From NCBI RefSeq assembly GCF_030272615.1, contig NC_081407.1, positions 148,117,744 to 148,181,743 on the forward strand: DNA of 64,000 bases, in the 5' to 3' direction. This stretch comes from Cryptomeria japonica. Taxonomy: Eukaryota > Streptophyta > Pinopsida > Cupressales > Cupressaceae. The position numbers were made by a program, and so were the translations under genes. Numbering within the stretch: position 1 is the stretch's first letter; every line of letters starts with the position of its first letter. Shown one piece after another: positions 10,750 through 22,800 of this stretch. The notes under the pieces were generated by a model, which was not told the DNA's origin, did no database searches, and worked only from the letters and a program-made list of their open reading frames with translations.

Positions 10750-11269
10750 GATAGAAACTGAAGACTCGAAAAATACCTTTCAAAAATCGTGAATTTAGGG
10801 CTTTCAAATTCTTCTCCACCTCACACTCTGTCGGTTGCAGAATCACCGCTTTGCGTTCTTCACTTGACCGTTTGCAATTTGAATTTGAATCTCCTTCAAG
10901 ATATCCAACTTTCTCTGAATCGCAACACAAATCACTTTATCGTCGCTCTGCACTTGAAAACCTACTTCGCTTCGAATATGATAGTGAGAAATGATTTGAA
11001 AATTCCTTTTAAACATATTCCTCACCTACCGCAATTAATGTTCCACCATTAGGACATAAACCCTAATTTGCCTTTTACCGTTTCTGGTCTTCCGCCAAAA
11101 TGACAGGTAACGCATACCAGTTAAGGTCTTTTACCGGTGTAAACTAGCGGTTCGAAACATTTTGTCATTTGCTCCCCCTAAGCTTTTCTGAAGCTTAGTT
11201 TATCGGTTCCGTGATTTCCACACTAGGTGCAGAAACCAGTTCGTCTTGTAGCATTGTTGGTTTCTTCTT
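10750..11269 (-). other. NA-1 non-coding spacer between ORF1 and ORF2
   Basis: No long minus-strand frame with motifs is present. NA-2 has a spacer of about 300 bases at the same place. It could hold a splice acceptor or internal promoter for ORF2, but I see no decisive signal. Confidence 0.4.
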
Positions 11270-12310
11270 CTAGGTCTTGTTCATATCTGCTTGAACAGTG
11301 TCAACATCAATGTTTCCTTCCAGAGTGACTGGTATATCATCATATATGTTCTTTCTTGATCTACAAAATCTGGCAATGTGACCCGGTTTGTTGCAGTGAT
11401 AGCAGACCAATCCAGGTGCTCTCCAAGGTCCATTATTCATGTTGTCGTTCTTCCTCCTGCATGTTGCAGCAGTGTGACCATGACCATGACAGACCATATA
11501 GTTTTCTCTCCATCTGGTTGCCGCTTGATGGCCATCGCTTCTTGGCTGATGATTGAAGACATTAAACTGGTTGTGATTCTGGTTCACAAAAGGTTCAAGA
11601 CCAACTCCTTGGGTCCTCTGAGGATATCTTTCAGTGTTATTCATAACAGACCTGCATTCAGATGCTCTATGCCCAAACTTGTTGCATGCATAACAGTTAC
11701 CATTGAATCTATAGGATCTTGGCTTATCATTTAGTAAATAAGGAAAATTATTGTAAGCCTTATTCCTACACATATTGGCAATATGTCCTTCTTTAAGACA
11801 GTTAAAGCAAACAGGTTTAAACTTTTGCTTACCTTTATCCTTTAATGTCGATTGCTTCTTTGATGCTCCAGCACTTGTACCAGAGGTCTCACCTTCCTCA
11901 TCACCGGAATAACCAAGTCCATCAGTATTCTTGACACATTTGGCAGATTCAAGCTTTTGTTCTAGCTTGACAATACTCTTGTTGAACTTATCAAGTATTT
12001 CCTTTGACTCAGAGAGTTCTTTGGAAATAGCAGCATTTGTTTCCATCAGGTTTTCATTCTCAGAGATGGCAATGTTCAGTTCTCCTTGCATGTCTTCCTT
12101 TTCCACTTTACTCGCATGGAGTTGAGCAGTTAGGGCACTAATCTCTTGCTTCAACTTGGAGTTTTCATGATCTTTGTCTTTGACTAGATCTTCAGCTTTC
12201 CTCCGGTTCTCAAGCTCTTGACACATTCGAATAGTCAGTCCATCCTATTCTTTTCTCAGGTTGGAATTGGATTCATTCAGCTTTTCAACTTCTTGAATCA
12301 GGGCTTCCAT
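11270..12310 (-). pseudogene. NA-1 ORF1: coiled-coil protein with CCHC zinc knuckles (Gag-like)
   Basis: The frame starts at the ATG at 12310, 25 bases inside the primer site (first residues MEALIQEVEKLN), and has one TAG at 12245-12247. The downstream part is open for 318 residues. Roughly the first 125 residues form a coiled coil. CCHC knuckles (C-x2-C-x4-H-x4-C) follow: CFNC..GH..MC, CYAC..GH..EC, a third whose first Cys is Tyr (YMVCHGHGH), and CYHC..GH..FC. Position just after the primer site and the knuckles argue for RNA packaging, as in Gag. Unlike the SIRE gag genes, no UBN2-type core is visible. NA-2 has the same layout. Confidence 0.75.
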
Positions 12311-12334
12311 GTGGTTAAACTTATAGAAAGGTAT

Positions 12335-12346
12335 GCTCTGATACCA
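12335..12346 (-). promoter_or_regulatory. NA-1 primer binding site
   Basis: On the minus strand this is TGGTATCAGAGC, complementary to the 3' end of initiator-Met tRNA, two bases inside the 5' LTR edge at 12349. Confidence 0.92.
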
Positions 12347-12348
12347 AT

Positions 12349-13514
12349 TGATGAATACTAAGAGGGGGGGTGAATTAGTATGCCAAAAATCTTTGTCTTT
12401 AAACACTTTGCAAGACTAACAGTAAACTGGTAAAACAGTTTAGCAGACAAATCGGTTAACACACATGCAAACCAAATAGCTAATAATTCATTCACCCACA
12501 GAAACACAAACACCATAACATAAGAGATTTTGATGTGGAAACCCGAATGGGAAAAACCACAGTGAGATGGAACTCACAAGTAACTATCTGCAGAATAGGA
12601 ACCAGACCAGTTAAGGTCAGACCGGTTAAGGTCTTACAATGTTCTTTACCAGAACAGATCCTGTTAGGAATCTCAATCTCTGTTAGGAGATAAGTCCGAT
12701 TAAAGACTACCTTGCTAGAGGATTTTAGATCCACAGATGTGAACCACCTTGTTAAAGGATTTACAAAAGGCTTTTGGGCCTACCCGGTTAAGGGCTACAG
12801 ACTTGTCGAAGATGTGAGTAATCAACAAGTGATTGATCTAGCTAATAGCATAGACTACTTGGTTAGATCCTTGATAGCTCGTTCCTAATGTATTCCAGCA
12901 TTACTTTAGTCTTCTACACATTCATACTCTCTCTTACTCCTCAACCACCTTAAACCCTAGCCACAATATCAACTATCACAACAACAACATTATCAACAAC
13001 CTAAAACCCTAGACATGATGTCCTTATAAAGGAATCTGATTCATGTCTGTCCAATAGGATTACATTACAATTTCCTAGGTTCAATGCATCTAGACATATC
13101 TAGTAACACAACACAAAAAGCACCGCTAAAGTGTCAGCACCGTCAAACAATCGGTGGATGGTAACTCATCACAAAATGCTGGTTGGTAACTTATCACAAA
13201 GTATTACCGGTTCATACAAAATACCGGTTCAAGCAAAATGTCGGTTGTCGGTTTGACAAAATGAAGACTGGCAAATATGTGTTCTACCGCTTTGAGCCTT
13301 CAAACCGCTTGATATTTTCAAACCACTTGGGGTCTACATACCACTTCAAATAGGTAATCACTTTCTGCAAAACACCAATAGTCTAAGGACTATAATGCAT
13401 CATACCAGTTGGAATAATTGTCGGTTGAGCATAACTCATACATACAAAAATAATCTCAATGCAAGTGTGTGTCCATCAATGACAATCACAACATAATCAT
13501 CAAAAATGCCAACA
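12349..13514 (-). repeat. NA-1 5' LTR
   Basis: A 1166-bp LTR starting TGATGAATAC and ending GCCAACA, matching the 3' LTR at 6196. It contains the hairpin GTGAG/CTCAC at 12562-12577, a likely TATA box read on the minus strand at 13022-13032 (ccttataaagg on plus) and accggt motifs near 13206-13230. Confidence 0.95.
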
Positions 13515-13636
13515 ATGTCATCTATTCATAGAATCTCAATCTCTTCATCACGAATAGACTTCAATCCTTTACCGGTGCAGTCATCCAACTTCAACTGCAT
13601 CACCTCATCTGTATCAGTTATGCCAAAATACCAACA

Positions 13637-14007
13637 ATCTCCCCCTTTGGCATTGATGACAACACTAATAAGATATACAATCAAAGTAGCATCATCATCT
13701 GCAACTTGCTCTCTAGTATCACATCATCTATCGGTTCTCCTCCTTTTGTCATCTCCCCCTTAACCAATGCTTCTCTCAATCTGATCTTCTGATCTTAAAT
13801 TTCTCCCATATCTGCCATATCTGATTTCTATTCTTTTCTTCTCCCCCTTTGACAAAAATGTCAAAGATGTAAATGCATCACTCGACTTCAATTATGTTGT
13901 TGTCTCTTCCATCATCTCTGCTACTCAAATCAGAAAAATTATAATGGAGCATTAAATCAAAACTTTACATTAGACTTGCTCCCCCAAAGGAGTAGTTTGT
14001 ACCTGCA
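13637..14007 (-). promoter_or_regulatory. SIRE-A polypurine tracts and 3' untranslated region
   Basis: Minus-strand AAAGGGGGAG tracts lie at 13637-13651 (next to the LTR), near 13752, near 13842 and near 13978. The rest is non-coding sequence between the pol stop and the 3' LTR. Confidence 0.8.
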
Positions 14008-15693
14008 TCAATCCTTAGTGAAATATAAAAGTGAAATCCAGAAGATTGATGGATCTCCATCATAAAATTTCTTCCGATGTAGGGGTCTAACCCTTAGTTT
14101 ACCTCTAAGAAACTCAAAGGTAGCCTTTGGTAAGGGCTTAGTAAAGATATCAGCTAACTGGTCTTTACTCTTCACATATTCCATCTTCACCTTCTTTTCT
14201 TGAACTCTTTCCCTTAGGAAGTGATACTTCAATTCAATGTGTTTGGTTCTAGCATGAAGTATGGGATTCTTAGAAATGTTTATTGCACTTGTATTATCAC
14301 CAAAGATAGTCACCGGTTCTGAAATATCTATCTTAAATCCTTCCAACACATGTCTCATCCATATTGCTTGTGTGCAATTCATGGACACAATTACATACTC
14401 AGTTTCAGCTATAGATTCAGAAACACAAGTTTGTTTCTTGCTTGTCCAGGCCACTAATCTTCCTCCAAGTAGAAAACCTCCACTGGTTGTGCTTTTCCGA
14501 TCATCCACATTACCTACCCAATCAGCTTCAGTAAAGACATCTAAAGTAAAATATCCTTTATAGGGATACCATAAACCATAATCTATGGTGCCTTTGAGAT
14601 AACAAAAAAATCTCTTAACAACCACCATGTGACTCCCTTTAGGCTCTTTTTGAAATCTAGTAACTAATCCAACAACATGAGCAATGTTTGTTTTGCTATG
14701 GACAACATAGTGTAGCTTGCCAATCATAGATTTGTACCATTTTTCACTAACAGCAAGGGAATCATCTTCCTTTGACAAATTGCAACCAATCACCATTGGT
14801 GTTCCTACCGGTTTGCAATCTTCCATGCCGAAAGTCTTCAACTCCTCTTTGATATACTTGATCTGACAAATAAAGATGCCACCATCTAGTTGTTGAACCT
14901 GTAAGCCAATAAAGAACTTAATTTCACCGATTAGAGACATTTCAAATTCCTTTTTCATTATATCAGCAAAGTCCATACACATATCATCATTTCCTCCAAA
15001 AATTATGCCATCAACAAACAATTCTGCTATCAACATCTTGTCTCCATCAGTCTTCAAATAAATGTTGATGTCCTCACTAGTACGTTGGAATCCAATTTTG
15101 ATCAAATGTGCATGTAATCTCTCATACCATGCTCTCGGTGCCTGCTTAAGACCATATAGTGTTTTGTGCAATTTACACACCATGTCTTTATCATCGGTCA
15201 AGGAAAATCCATCCAACTATTCAATGTATACTTCTTCTAGAATTCCATTCAGAAAGGTTGACTTGACATCCATTTGGTAGACTTTGAATCCTTTATATGC
15301 AGCAAATGCTAACAACATCCTTACACCTTCTAATCTAGAAATAGGTGCAAATGTTTCACCATAATCCTCACCTTCCTCTTGAGAATACCCTTTGCAAACT
15401 AACCTTGCCTTGTTTCTTACAATCCTTCCTTCTTCATCCAATTTATTCCTAAAGACCCATTTTGTTCCAATTACATTCTTATCCTCCAATCTAGGAACAA
15501 GCGACAATGTCTGATTCTTCTCAATTTGATCTGATTCTTCATTCATTGCTTTCACCCAATCATCATCCTTTAGTGCTTCCTTAACTGTCTTGGGTTCAAT
15601 TGTAGATATCAAACATAAATTCTCTCTGATCTTTCTCCTGGTTTGCACACCTGCATTCTTATCACCAATTATCTTCTTTTGTGAATGATTCAA
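14008..15693 (-). pseudogene. SIRE-A reverse transcriptase and RNase H
   Basis: The order on the minus strand is [50 protein letters not shown], the RT active-site block, then RNase H with ADWVG and the C-terminal DIFTKPLP. One in-frame stop at 15217-15219 splits an otherwise continuous frame (15693 to 14008). The RT active site reads FVDGIIFGG where the family has FVDD, so the second catalytic Asp is lost. RNase H has FTEADW where family members usually show TDADW. It is therefore inactive. The N-terminal side continues into integrase at 15694-16096. Confidence 0.93.
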
Positions 15694-16096
15694 TCTAACA
15701 TATCTAGGTATTTCCTATGTCGGTTCTACATCTTCTTCCTCACTGTCATTGCTTACCGGTTGAGCACCTTTGATTCTTCATTATTCTTTGCTTTCGGTTC
15801 AATGATCATAAATTTTTCCTCATTATCCTCCTTTTCAGGTTTTGATCTGCTTGTACCTTCAGACTTATCAGATAGATCATTAACTTTTACATTAGAACTT
15901 TCAACAATTTTCTTAGTTCTCTTATTGTAACATTTATATGCCTTACTCTTAGAAGAGCAACCAAGAAAAATTCCTTCATCAGATTTTGCATCAAACTTCT
16001 CAGTGTAGTTATCTCTCTTAATAAAACATTGGCTTCCAAAGATTTTAAAATAACTAAGACAAGGAGTTTTTCCATATCATAGCTCATAGGGTGTCA
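15694..16096 (-). pseudogene. SIRE-A integrase, C-terminal part
   Basis: Reading right to left from the DNA-T junction, the sequence gives TPYEL, a stop in place of the usual Trp, then YFKIFGSQCFIKRD, DEGIFLG and a KIVESSNVKV block, as in the C-terminal region of Copia integrase. A linker with further stops (near 15765) leads into RT. The N-terminal half of the same integrase is at 34213-34620, beyond DNA-T. Confidence 0.85.
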
Positions 16097-16100
16097 TATG

Positions 16101-16140
16101 GGTAAGTGCACCAAGATGGTGAACAGAAAAGTGGCCACAC
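16101..16140 (+). repeat. DNA-T left terminal inverted repeat
   Basis: The core from 16104 (AAGTGCACC...GGTGAACA) pairs with the right end at about 34188-34208. The similar gtggccac/gtggacac block follows, offset by a small indel. Confidence 0.65.
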
Positions 16141-16159
16141 GCAAAAAAAAACCAAATTT

Positions 16160-16400
16160 TTCATAACCTATGCGGGTTATGAAAATTCAAAAACGTGCCA
16201 AGCCTAGCCAAAAACAATTTAAAAAACAAAAAAGTTCCTCAAAACATGTACAAGTTTTGAGAAACATTATTTTTTTGTGTAGGCCACGGGTTTTGACCAT
16301 TTTCAACGCTAAAACCCATGGAACAATAGCAAGAGAAAGCCAAAAATCCATAGAACCTGCACGGGTTTGCAATTATTTTGGATTTTCCCAACATTAAGAG
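16160..16400. repeat. DNA-T left subterminal palindromes
   Basis: Imperfect palindromes built on CATAACC-tatgc-GGGTTATG lie at 16163-16182 and on AAAAC-atgtac-aaGTTTT at 16240-16257. Half units occur near 16285, 16310 and 16360. Related palindromes cluster at the right end (32540-33350). Such repeats are typical transposase-binding sites; that role is inferred. Confidence 0.6.
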
Positions 16401-16520
16401 CAATTTTCAACAATGGCACCCCATTGAATAGGTAAGATTCGATTGGTTTGATTATTTTTGTTTGGATTTTAATTGAAGTAGGATTTTTTAATTGATTTAA
16501 GTTTTGTTTTTATTAATTTG

Positions 16521-19321
16521 ATGTCAGATTCTTCAAGCAATCCCCAAAAATGAAATAGACAACAAAGACCTCCTCATGCACAAGCAACACAAGCAAACCT
16601 TGTAAACATTGCACATGAGCAACAAGAAAACCCTCAAGATGTTGCTCCACAACCACAAAATCCTCAAAATGATGCTCCTCAACAACCACTGCCACCCTGA
16701 AACCCTTCACATCCTCTATTAGATCATGTAGATGCCACACAAGAGGATCTCATCAATCGCCTTACACAAAATAGTACCCAAATTTCTATATTGGTGAATA
16801 GGTTGAGCACCTCTAGGCTTGAGCACCACTCAACCCTCACCAGAACACTAGAAACAATGGCTAATAGTGAAAATGAGGTATCTAGGGAGGTTACAAAATG
16901 GGGTTCATGGAAGGATAGATGTCGAACATTTTATGTGGATGGGTTGTTATACGATCAAGTGAAAAAAAAGGGCATAGGTAAACCTGACATATGTGCTCTT
17001 TTCACCGATCTTGTTACTAGTAACAACCTAGAACTAAATACAGCTCAGTTTCCTATACATTGGTGTGTTCATGCTAGGCTGAAACAAGCTTTTTGGGATA
17101 GGTGGTATATGGTCTTTGCCCAACCACCTTGTAATAATTGGGAGGTGCCTCTATATTTTTTGAGAAAGTTGTATTATGAGTTTATCCTCGACGAGAAGCC
17201 AAATTACTTTGACATTCAACAATTTCAAGGTAGAGGGAGAGGCTCTACGTGGGATAGACCTGTGGCCCATAGGGTGGTAGAGCCACAACATAGGAGATGT
17301 ACAACTCCTAAACCCATGGTTCATGTCACTGTCCATATATCCTTGAAGGAGTCTATGGATTTACAAACTCTTCAAGCAGCTGCATCATTGACTAATGTCA
17401 TTGTTCAGCATGACACACAGTTGGTCAGAGCACAGGACGTACCAACACCTGTGGCACATCCTTCATCAACGACACCTCCTTCATCAACAACACCTTCTTC
17501 ATCAGCGGTACCTCCTTCATCAACAACACCTCCTTCATTAGTGGCACATCTTTCATCAGTGACACATCCTTCATCAACGTCACCTCATGCATCATTTGGC
17601 ACGAGCCAGCCCATTCAACATATGTGCCCCACCTGCCAGGGTGTATGTTCTGGTGTAGACACTAACGCGAACGAGGATGGTTCAACATCTCATTCGTGTA
17701 CATGTTGCTAGAGTAGATGGCATGCTTCCACTGCAAAGGCTGTGGCCCTCACTGATGAACTGATCAATATGTTGTACCCTCTTTATCAGAAATAGGTGCG
17801 TTTAATTTTGTTTATGACATATTATCAATTAAGTGACTAAATCTTATAAAAAGAAATGAATTTTAATTTTTAGAACAATTTAAAGTGACATATAAATAAA
17901 ATGCATTGCAGGGTGCAGTAGCTAGTGGGAGTACACCACATACTTTTCAGTCGACTCCACCGTCACAAGTAGTTTCGCCACCAGAGGTAAAGATTTGTAA
18001 ATTTGTTAAAAATATAATAATACATTGGTTTCAAAATATCTTTTGTTAATTATATGTATCATTACTTGGTGTTTTATAGGGCTTATCAGGGGCTGGGATG
18101 TCCCAACTTGATGATTACTTGGTGTTTTACTGGGCTATTGGCTTTGGCCAAGATAGCTATGCGGTACCATTTAGATTTATATATTTTTGACTTAAGTGAT
18201 ATATTAAATACATGCTATTTTCCCTTGTTAGTTTACCCCACCTACCTCGAGGACATCTCGTGTGAGAAAGCCATCCTCTAGCACTTCGAGGCAGAAAAAG
18301 ATATCCTCTCGGACACCCAAACGACTGAAGGTAATTCAATACAATTTAAATTCATTTGTTGAAATGTATTATGATTAAACACATATATGTAGATATTGAT
18401 AAATGCACTTAATTTATTTGTTCTAAATACAAAAACATATGGGGTTTACGGAATTAATGAATGCACCTGATGTCGATGAGGTTCAGCAGAGGGAAGAGGT
18501 GATATCTTCATATTCACTTTGGATTGCATTCTTGCATGTTCAAAATAACTAAATCCTTTTATGTCTAATATCATATATTATCATTTTTCATACAGGAAAT
18601 AGTAATAGTTGCATCAAATTTGACTAGGCCTCCTAAGGTTACAAGAGAACTATATGAGGCTTCAGTGTGCATTTTTTCTATCTAGTTTGTCAACAACTTT
18701 GGGTTTTTAACTTGTATAATAGTCTTTAACCTATTACAGGCCCCTTCCAAACTTCCTACTGTTATTCTACCATTCCATTTTAGTAGAAGTTCTACACGTA
18801 TATTATGGGATCCAACACGACCAAGGGAAAAGGTATGTCTGTCTTAGATCAACTCCTTTTCACTAAGTGCACAATGGAGTTTAAACCCTCTAGTTAACTT
18901 CTTTTGGATCACTTACCATGGATATAGGAAATGGTCATAACTAATTCATTTGTGACTTTGCCTCCTACGACCACAACACATCCATCTGAGGCTCTAGTAT
19001 GCTTTAGTTTTTTAGTCTATTCATTTTTAGTTATTATGTGTTATTTGACATATATGTTATTAACAAGTATTAATGTTGTTTTACCAATTACAACCCCCTT
19101 CAGGACATCCCACGGATTCTCAGCCTCACCCAATTGCAGAAGCAAAGATGAGGTAATCAACATTTCAACTTCAAACAATTTAGAGTTCATTATTTAGTTA
19201 TTTTGATGTTATATTGAGAAAATATATCTTATTCGACATTTGAATTTTCCTTGTGCAACCACCTGCAGAGCCACGTACTGCTTCGAAGAGGCTCGATTTT
19301 GATGATGCACCATGTTCATAG
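16521..19321 (+). pseudogene. DNA-T gene A: about ten-exon gene of unknown function, decayed
   Basis: Exon 1 is 16521-17795, ATG start MSDSSSNPQK, with in-frame TGA at 16551 and 16698, TAG at 17709 and TAG at its 3' edge. Later exons, each with GT donors and mostly AG acceptors, are 17912-17986, 18080-18163, 18232-18330, about 18433-18498 (acceptor AG now AA), 18596-18664, 18740-18832, 18928-18996, 19104-19152 and 19269-19321. All but the last two are whole-codon length, and those two sum to whole codons. Exon 1 encodes a Gln/Pro-rich start, a Trp-rich domain (WGSWKDRCRTFYVDGLLYD, FPIHWCVHARLKQAFWDRWY), a Pro/Ser/Thr region and a Cys-rich end. Exon 4 is Ser/Arg/Lys rich. Exons 6 and 8 look duplicated. 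I do not recognise the family. Confidence 0.72.
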
Positions 19322-19804
19322 ATATGGATAGAGACATGTAGTTATAGTTGTGGTCATTGAAGGACCAACTTTTTTATATATTTGATATTTGTATATGTAC
19401 ATATTGACTTTGATTGATATGGCACATGCCACATTTTTGTAACTATTATTGATTTGGCATCTATGCCATTTTTTGATATGTACACGATTATTGTTTATTT
19501 TGATTGAGTGAATTTTCTTTGAATCCTTCCTGCATGAAGAGATTGGAGTGAAGTTACTATTTCATAAACTCATTCTTATGGAGCGAAGTTCATCATTTCA
19601 AGAACCAATTAAGACAAGATTTGAGCGCACAAAGAAAATTTGAAATTTATCTAAGGATGAGTTGGCTTAGGTAAGGTTTTCATTTAAATTTTATTCCATA
19701 ACAAGTCGGCCTTAGGGTAAGAGACACACCTATTCATCCAAATCATCTACAAAAGAAGAGTTGAAGCAATCATTTTAACATCAAATCAAACCAATTATCT
19801 TTTC
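19322..19804. other. DNA-T spacer between gene A and the tandem array
   Basis: AT-rich sequence without a supported frame or repeat. It includes the probable 3' untranslated region of gene A. Confidence 0.4.
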
Positions 19805-22800
19805 TTTCATAAAAAATCGTCAGTGAGAGGTGGCAAAATAGTGCATCTTTCATTCTACTTTTCATGGGAATGAACTATCAGTGCAAGCGCTTCCAAGTGG
19901 TCAGGTTTATGCTAGGTGTGCCCTTCTCTCACTCCCCAATACATTTGATCATTTCGAGCCACCTCATAGCGACATTTTTCCTTCAGTGCTCAAAGTGGAA
20001 AAAACAATCAAACTTTGACGTCACATAACTCAGATATCGTGGCCCTTATGGATGATCCATTTGAACCTATAGGGTCATGTTGTCACTGTGTAAAAACAAT
20101 TCTCTTGATTTCGGACAACTCGATTCCATTTTGTTGTGGTGAGATTTTTTCTGTCGCATCAAAAACTGTAAAAAAACTGTCAGTGAGAGTTGGCAAAATA
20201 GTGCATCTTTCATTCTTCTCATCATGGGAACAAACCATCAGTGCGAGTGCATTCAAGTGGTCAATTTTATGCTAGGTGTGCCCTTGTATCACTCCCCAAG
20301 ATGTCTGATTGTTTCAAGCCATCTCATAGCAACGTTTTCCCTTGATCGCTCAAAGTAGAAAAAATAGTCAAACTTTGACATCGCGTAACTCAGAAACCGT
20401 AGCACTTATGGATGATCTATTTGAACCTATGGGGTCATGTTTTCTCTTTCTAAAAAATCCTCTCTCAATTTCAGACAACTCAATTTTGTTTTCTTGTGGT
20501 GAGATTTTTTCTATCCAATCAAAAACTATCAAAACCGCTAGTGAGAGGTGGCAAAATAGTGCATCTTTTGTTCTGCTTGTCATGGGATTGAACCATTAGT
20601 GTGAGAACATCTAGGTGGTTGGTTTTACACTAGGTGTTCCCTTGTCTTTCTCCCCAAGATGTCTAATCATTCCGAGCCACCTCATAGCGAAGTTTTCCCT
20701 TAAGCGCTCAAAGTGGAAAAAATGGTCAAACTTTGACGTCGCATAACTTAGAGACTGTGAAAATTATAGAAAATCACTCTGAACCTATGGGGTCATGTTG
20801 TCTCTTCCTAAAATAGCCTCTCTCAGTTTTGGACAAATCGATTCCGTTTTCTTGTGGTAATATTTTTTCTGTCACATCAAAAATTGTCAAAAACAGTCAG
20901 TGAGAGGTGGCAAAACAGTGCATCTTTCATTTTTCTCCTCGTGGGTGTAGCGTCCTAAAATTGCGACACTTGCAATTTCGACTGCATTTCGGTCTTCACG
21001 ATGGCGACGCAACACGCAACCTGAATGGAGACCCCAAAACTTGCTCACGACACCAAAAACTGCATTTTTCAAGCACCATTGGCCTGAACCTCCTTGCACC
21101 CCGCTGTCCCGGAGGTGGGACCAGAGCGCCCAGCGCCCTGGTCCCTCAGGACCAGGGCGCCCAGCGCCCTGGTCCCTGGGTCCTATTTTGGGCCCGGTCT
21201 CCTAAGTGATATCGGGTCTTTTTGATTGCAATTTGGAAATATACTTCCCTGGTCGGCCTAAGGTCGGGAAAATCAGTCTATCAGCCCTAATTGACAAGTA
21301 TATAAACTACATTTTTCTCTCTCATTTGGATGAAGAGGATATGTGTACAAAGCGTGGAAACTATACTCAAGCATTCAAGCATTCCTTCTAAGTCTCCATT
21401 CAAGGCTAAGTGTTGCATTCAAGACAAGGATTCAACCATTGAAGAGGAGATCACTTACTACATGCTACATACAACATACTACATACTACAACATACAACA
21501 TCTAAACCTTCGCACATAAGGATACCAACATCCTTAGAACAAGGTATTAGTACTTGTTTACATTACAGTCATTTACATTTACAACTCTTGCTCATTTCTT
21601 GGTTAATTCCAAAACCGGGGTTTGACCTAAAGGCAAACCCCTAATCCCTAACCCCCCAATCGTCTTCACTTTTCTGTGTGTAGGTTGCAAGTACGCAGCT
21701 GAGATTGAAGATCTGGAATCCTTGTGCAGAGACGAACCGATCCCCCTTCGTTTGACGGATTTTTCGGAGGACCGTGGCGCCGGGCGCCATCGTCCCGACA
21801 ACTTTTGCTCAAATTTGCAGGACAGCGCCGTATCGACATTTTACTGCTAATTCCAGGTCCGCAGCTTCATCCTATAACCCGAACTCAGTTTATAAGCGAA
21901 TCTTTGTCACTTTCTATGCATGCTTAGCTTAATTCTTCTATGCACATTTTTTACAAAAGAGGGTAGCCTTGCTTTCCTAACCCTTGAAATCCATTTAGCA
22001 TCCAATCTTACATTGTGTGGGATTGAATCTTATGAGTTTCAACCCCTCTTTTGAATGTAAATTCTTCCCCCTAAGTGAAAACCCATCGAATCCTAGCGAA
22101 CCTCCCTTCTCTCTCCTCGGAGTCGGAAGAGGGGAGAACAACTAGGGTTCGACCGCGATTTTCCGCTTTACAGTGGGAACAAACCATAAGTGTGAGTGCA
22201 TCTAGGTGGTCATTTTTATGCTATGTTTTCCCTTCTCTCACTCCCCAAGATGTTCGATTGTTCTGAGCCACCTGGTAGCGACGTTTTCCCTTGAGTGCTT
22301 AAAGTGGAAAAAATGGTCAAACTTTGACATTTCACAACTCGGAGACCGTGGCACTTATGGATGATCCATTTGAACCTATGGGGTCATTTTGTCACTACCT
22401 AAAAAATCCTATCTTGGTTTTGGACAACTTGATTCCTTTTTCTTGTGGTGAGATTTTTTCTGTTGCATAAAAAACTGTAAAAAATCGTCAATGAGAGGTG
22501 GCAAAATACTGCATCTTTCATTCCTCTCATCATGGGAATGAACCGTCAGCATGAGAAAATCTAGGTGGTTTGGTTTACACTAGGTGTACCCTTGTCTCGC
22601 TCCCCAAGATGTCTGATCATTCTGAGCCACCTCGTAGTGACATTTTCACTTCAACGCTCAAAGTGGAAAAAATGGTCAAACTTTGACATCATGTAACTTG
22701 ATGACCGTGGCACTTATGGATGATCCATTTGAACCTATGGGTTCATTTTATCATTGCCTAAAAAATCCTCTCTTGGTTTTAGACAACTTGATTATGTTTT

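Larger units (their letters stand above)
6196..13514 (-). mobile_element. NA-1: non-autonomous, pol-less Sirevirus-related LTR element
   Basis: A 7319-bp element with LTRs at 6196-7347 and 12349-13514, a tRNA-Met primer site at 12335-12346 and polypurine tracts at 7348-7562. No protease, integrase, RT or RNase H motif occurs in the 5-kb interior. It carries, from right to left, a CCHC-knuckle protein, a conserved unknown protein, a basic protein, a Lys/Glu-rich segment and a coiled-coil protein. The order matches NA-2. It sits in the SIRE-A 3' LTR. Flanks ATCAT (6191-6195) and ATGTC share only AT, so the target duplication is degraded. Confidence 0.9.
4604..13636 (-). repeat. SIRE-A 3' LTR, interrupted by NA-1
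   Basis: The LTR occupies 4604-6195 and 13515-13636, 1714 bp in total. It matches the 5' LTR from 43126 throughout, including the shared end segment gtcatctattcatagaatc (13517 and 45070) and the terminal ccaaca. A hairpin GTGGG/CCCAC lies at 5049-5066. Confidence 0.92.

Noticed and set aside
6191-13519. A 5-bp target duplication for NA-1
   Set aside because: Flanks ATCAT and ATGTC share only AT. The uninterrupted SIRE-A 5' LTR reads gatcatgtcatc, so a duplication would need a small later deletion.
15887-16087. 66-residue frame in SIRE-A
   Set aside because: It is a shadow frame of the integrase C-terminal region read in the other phase.
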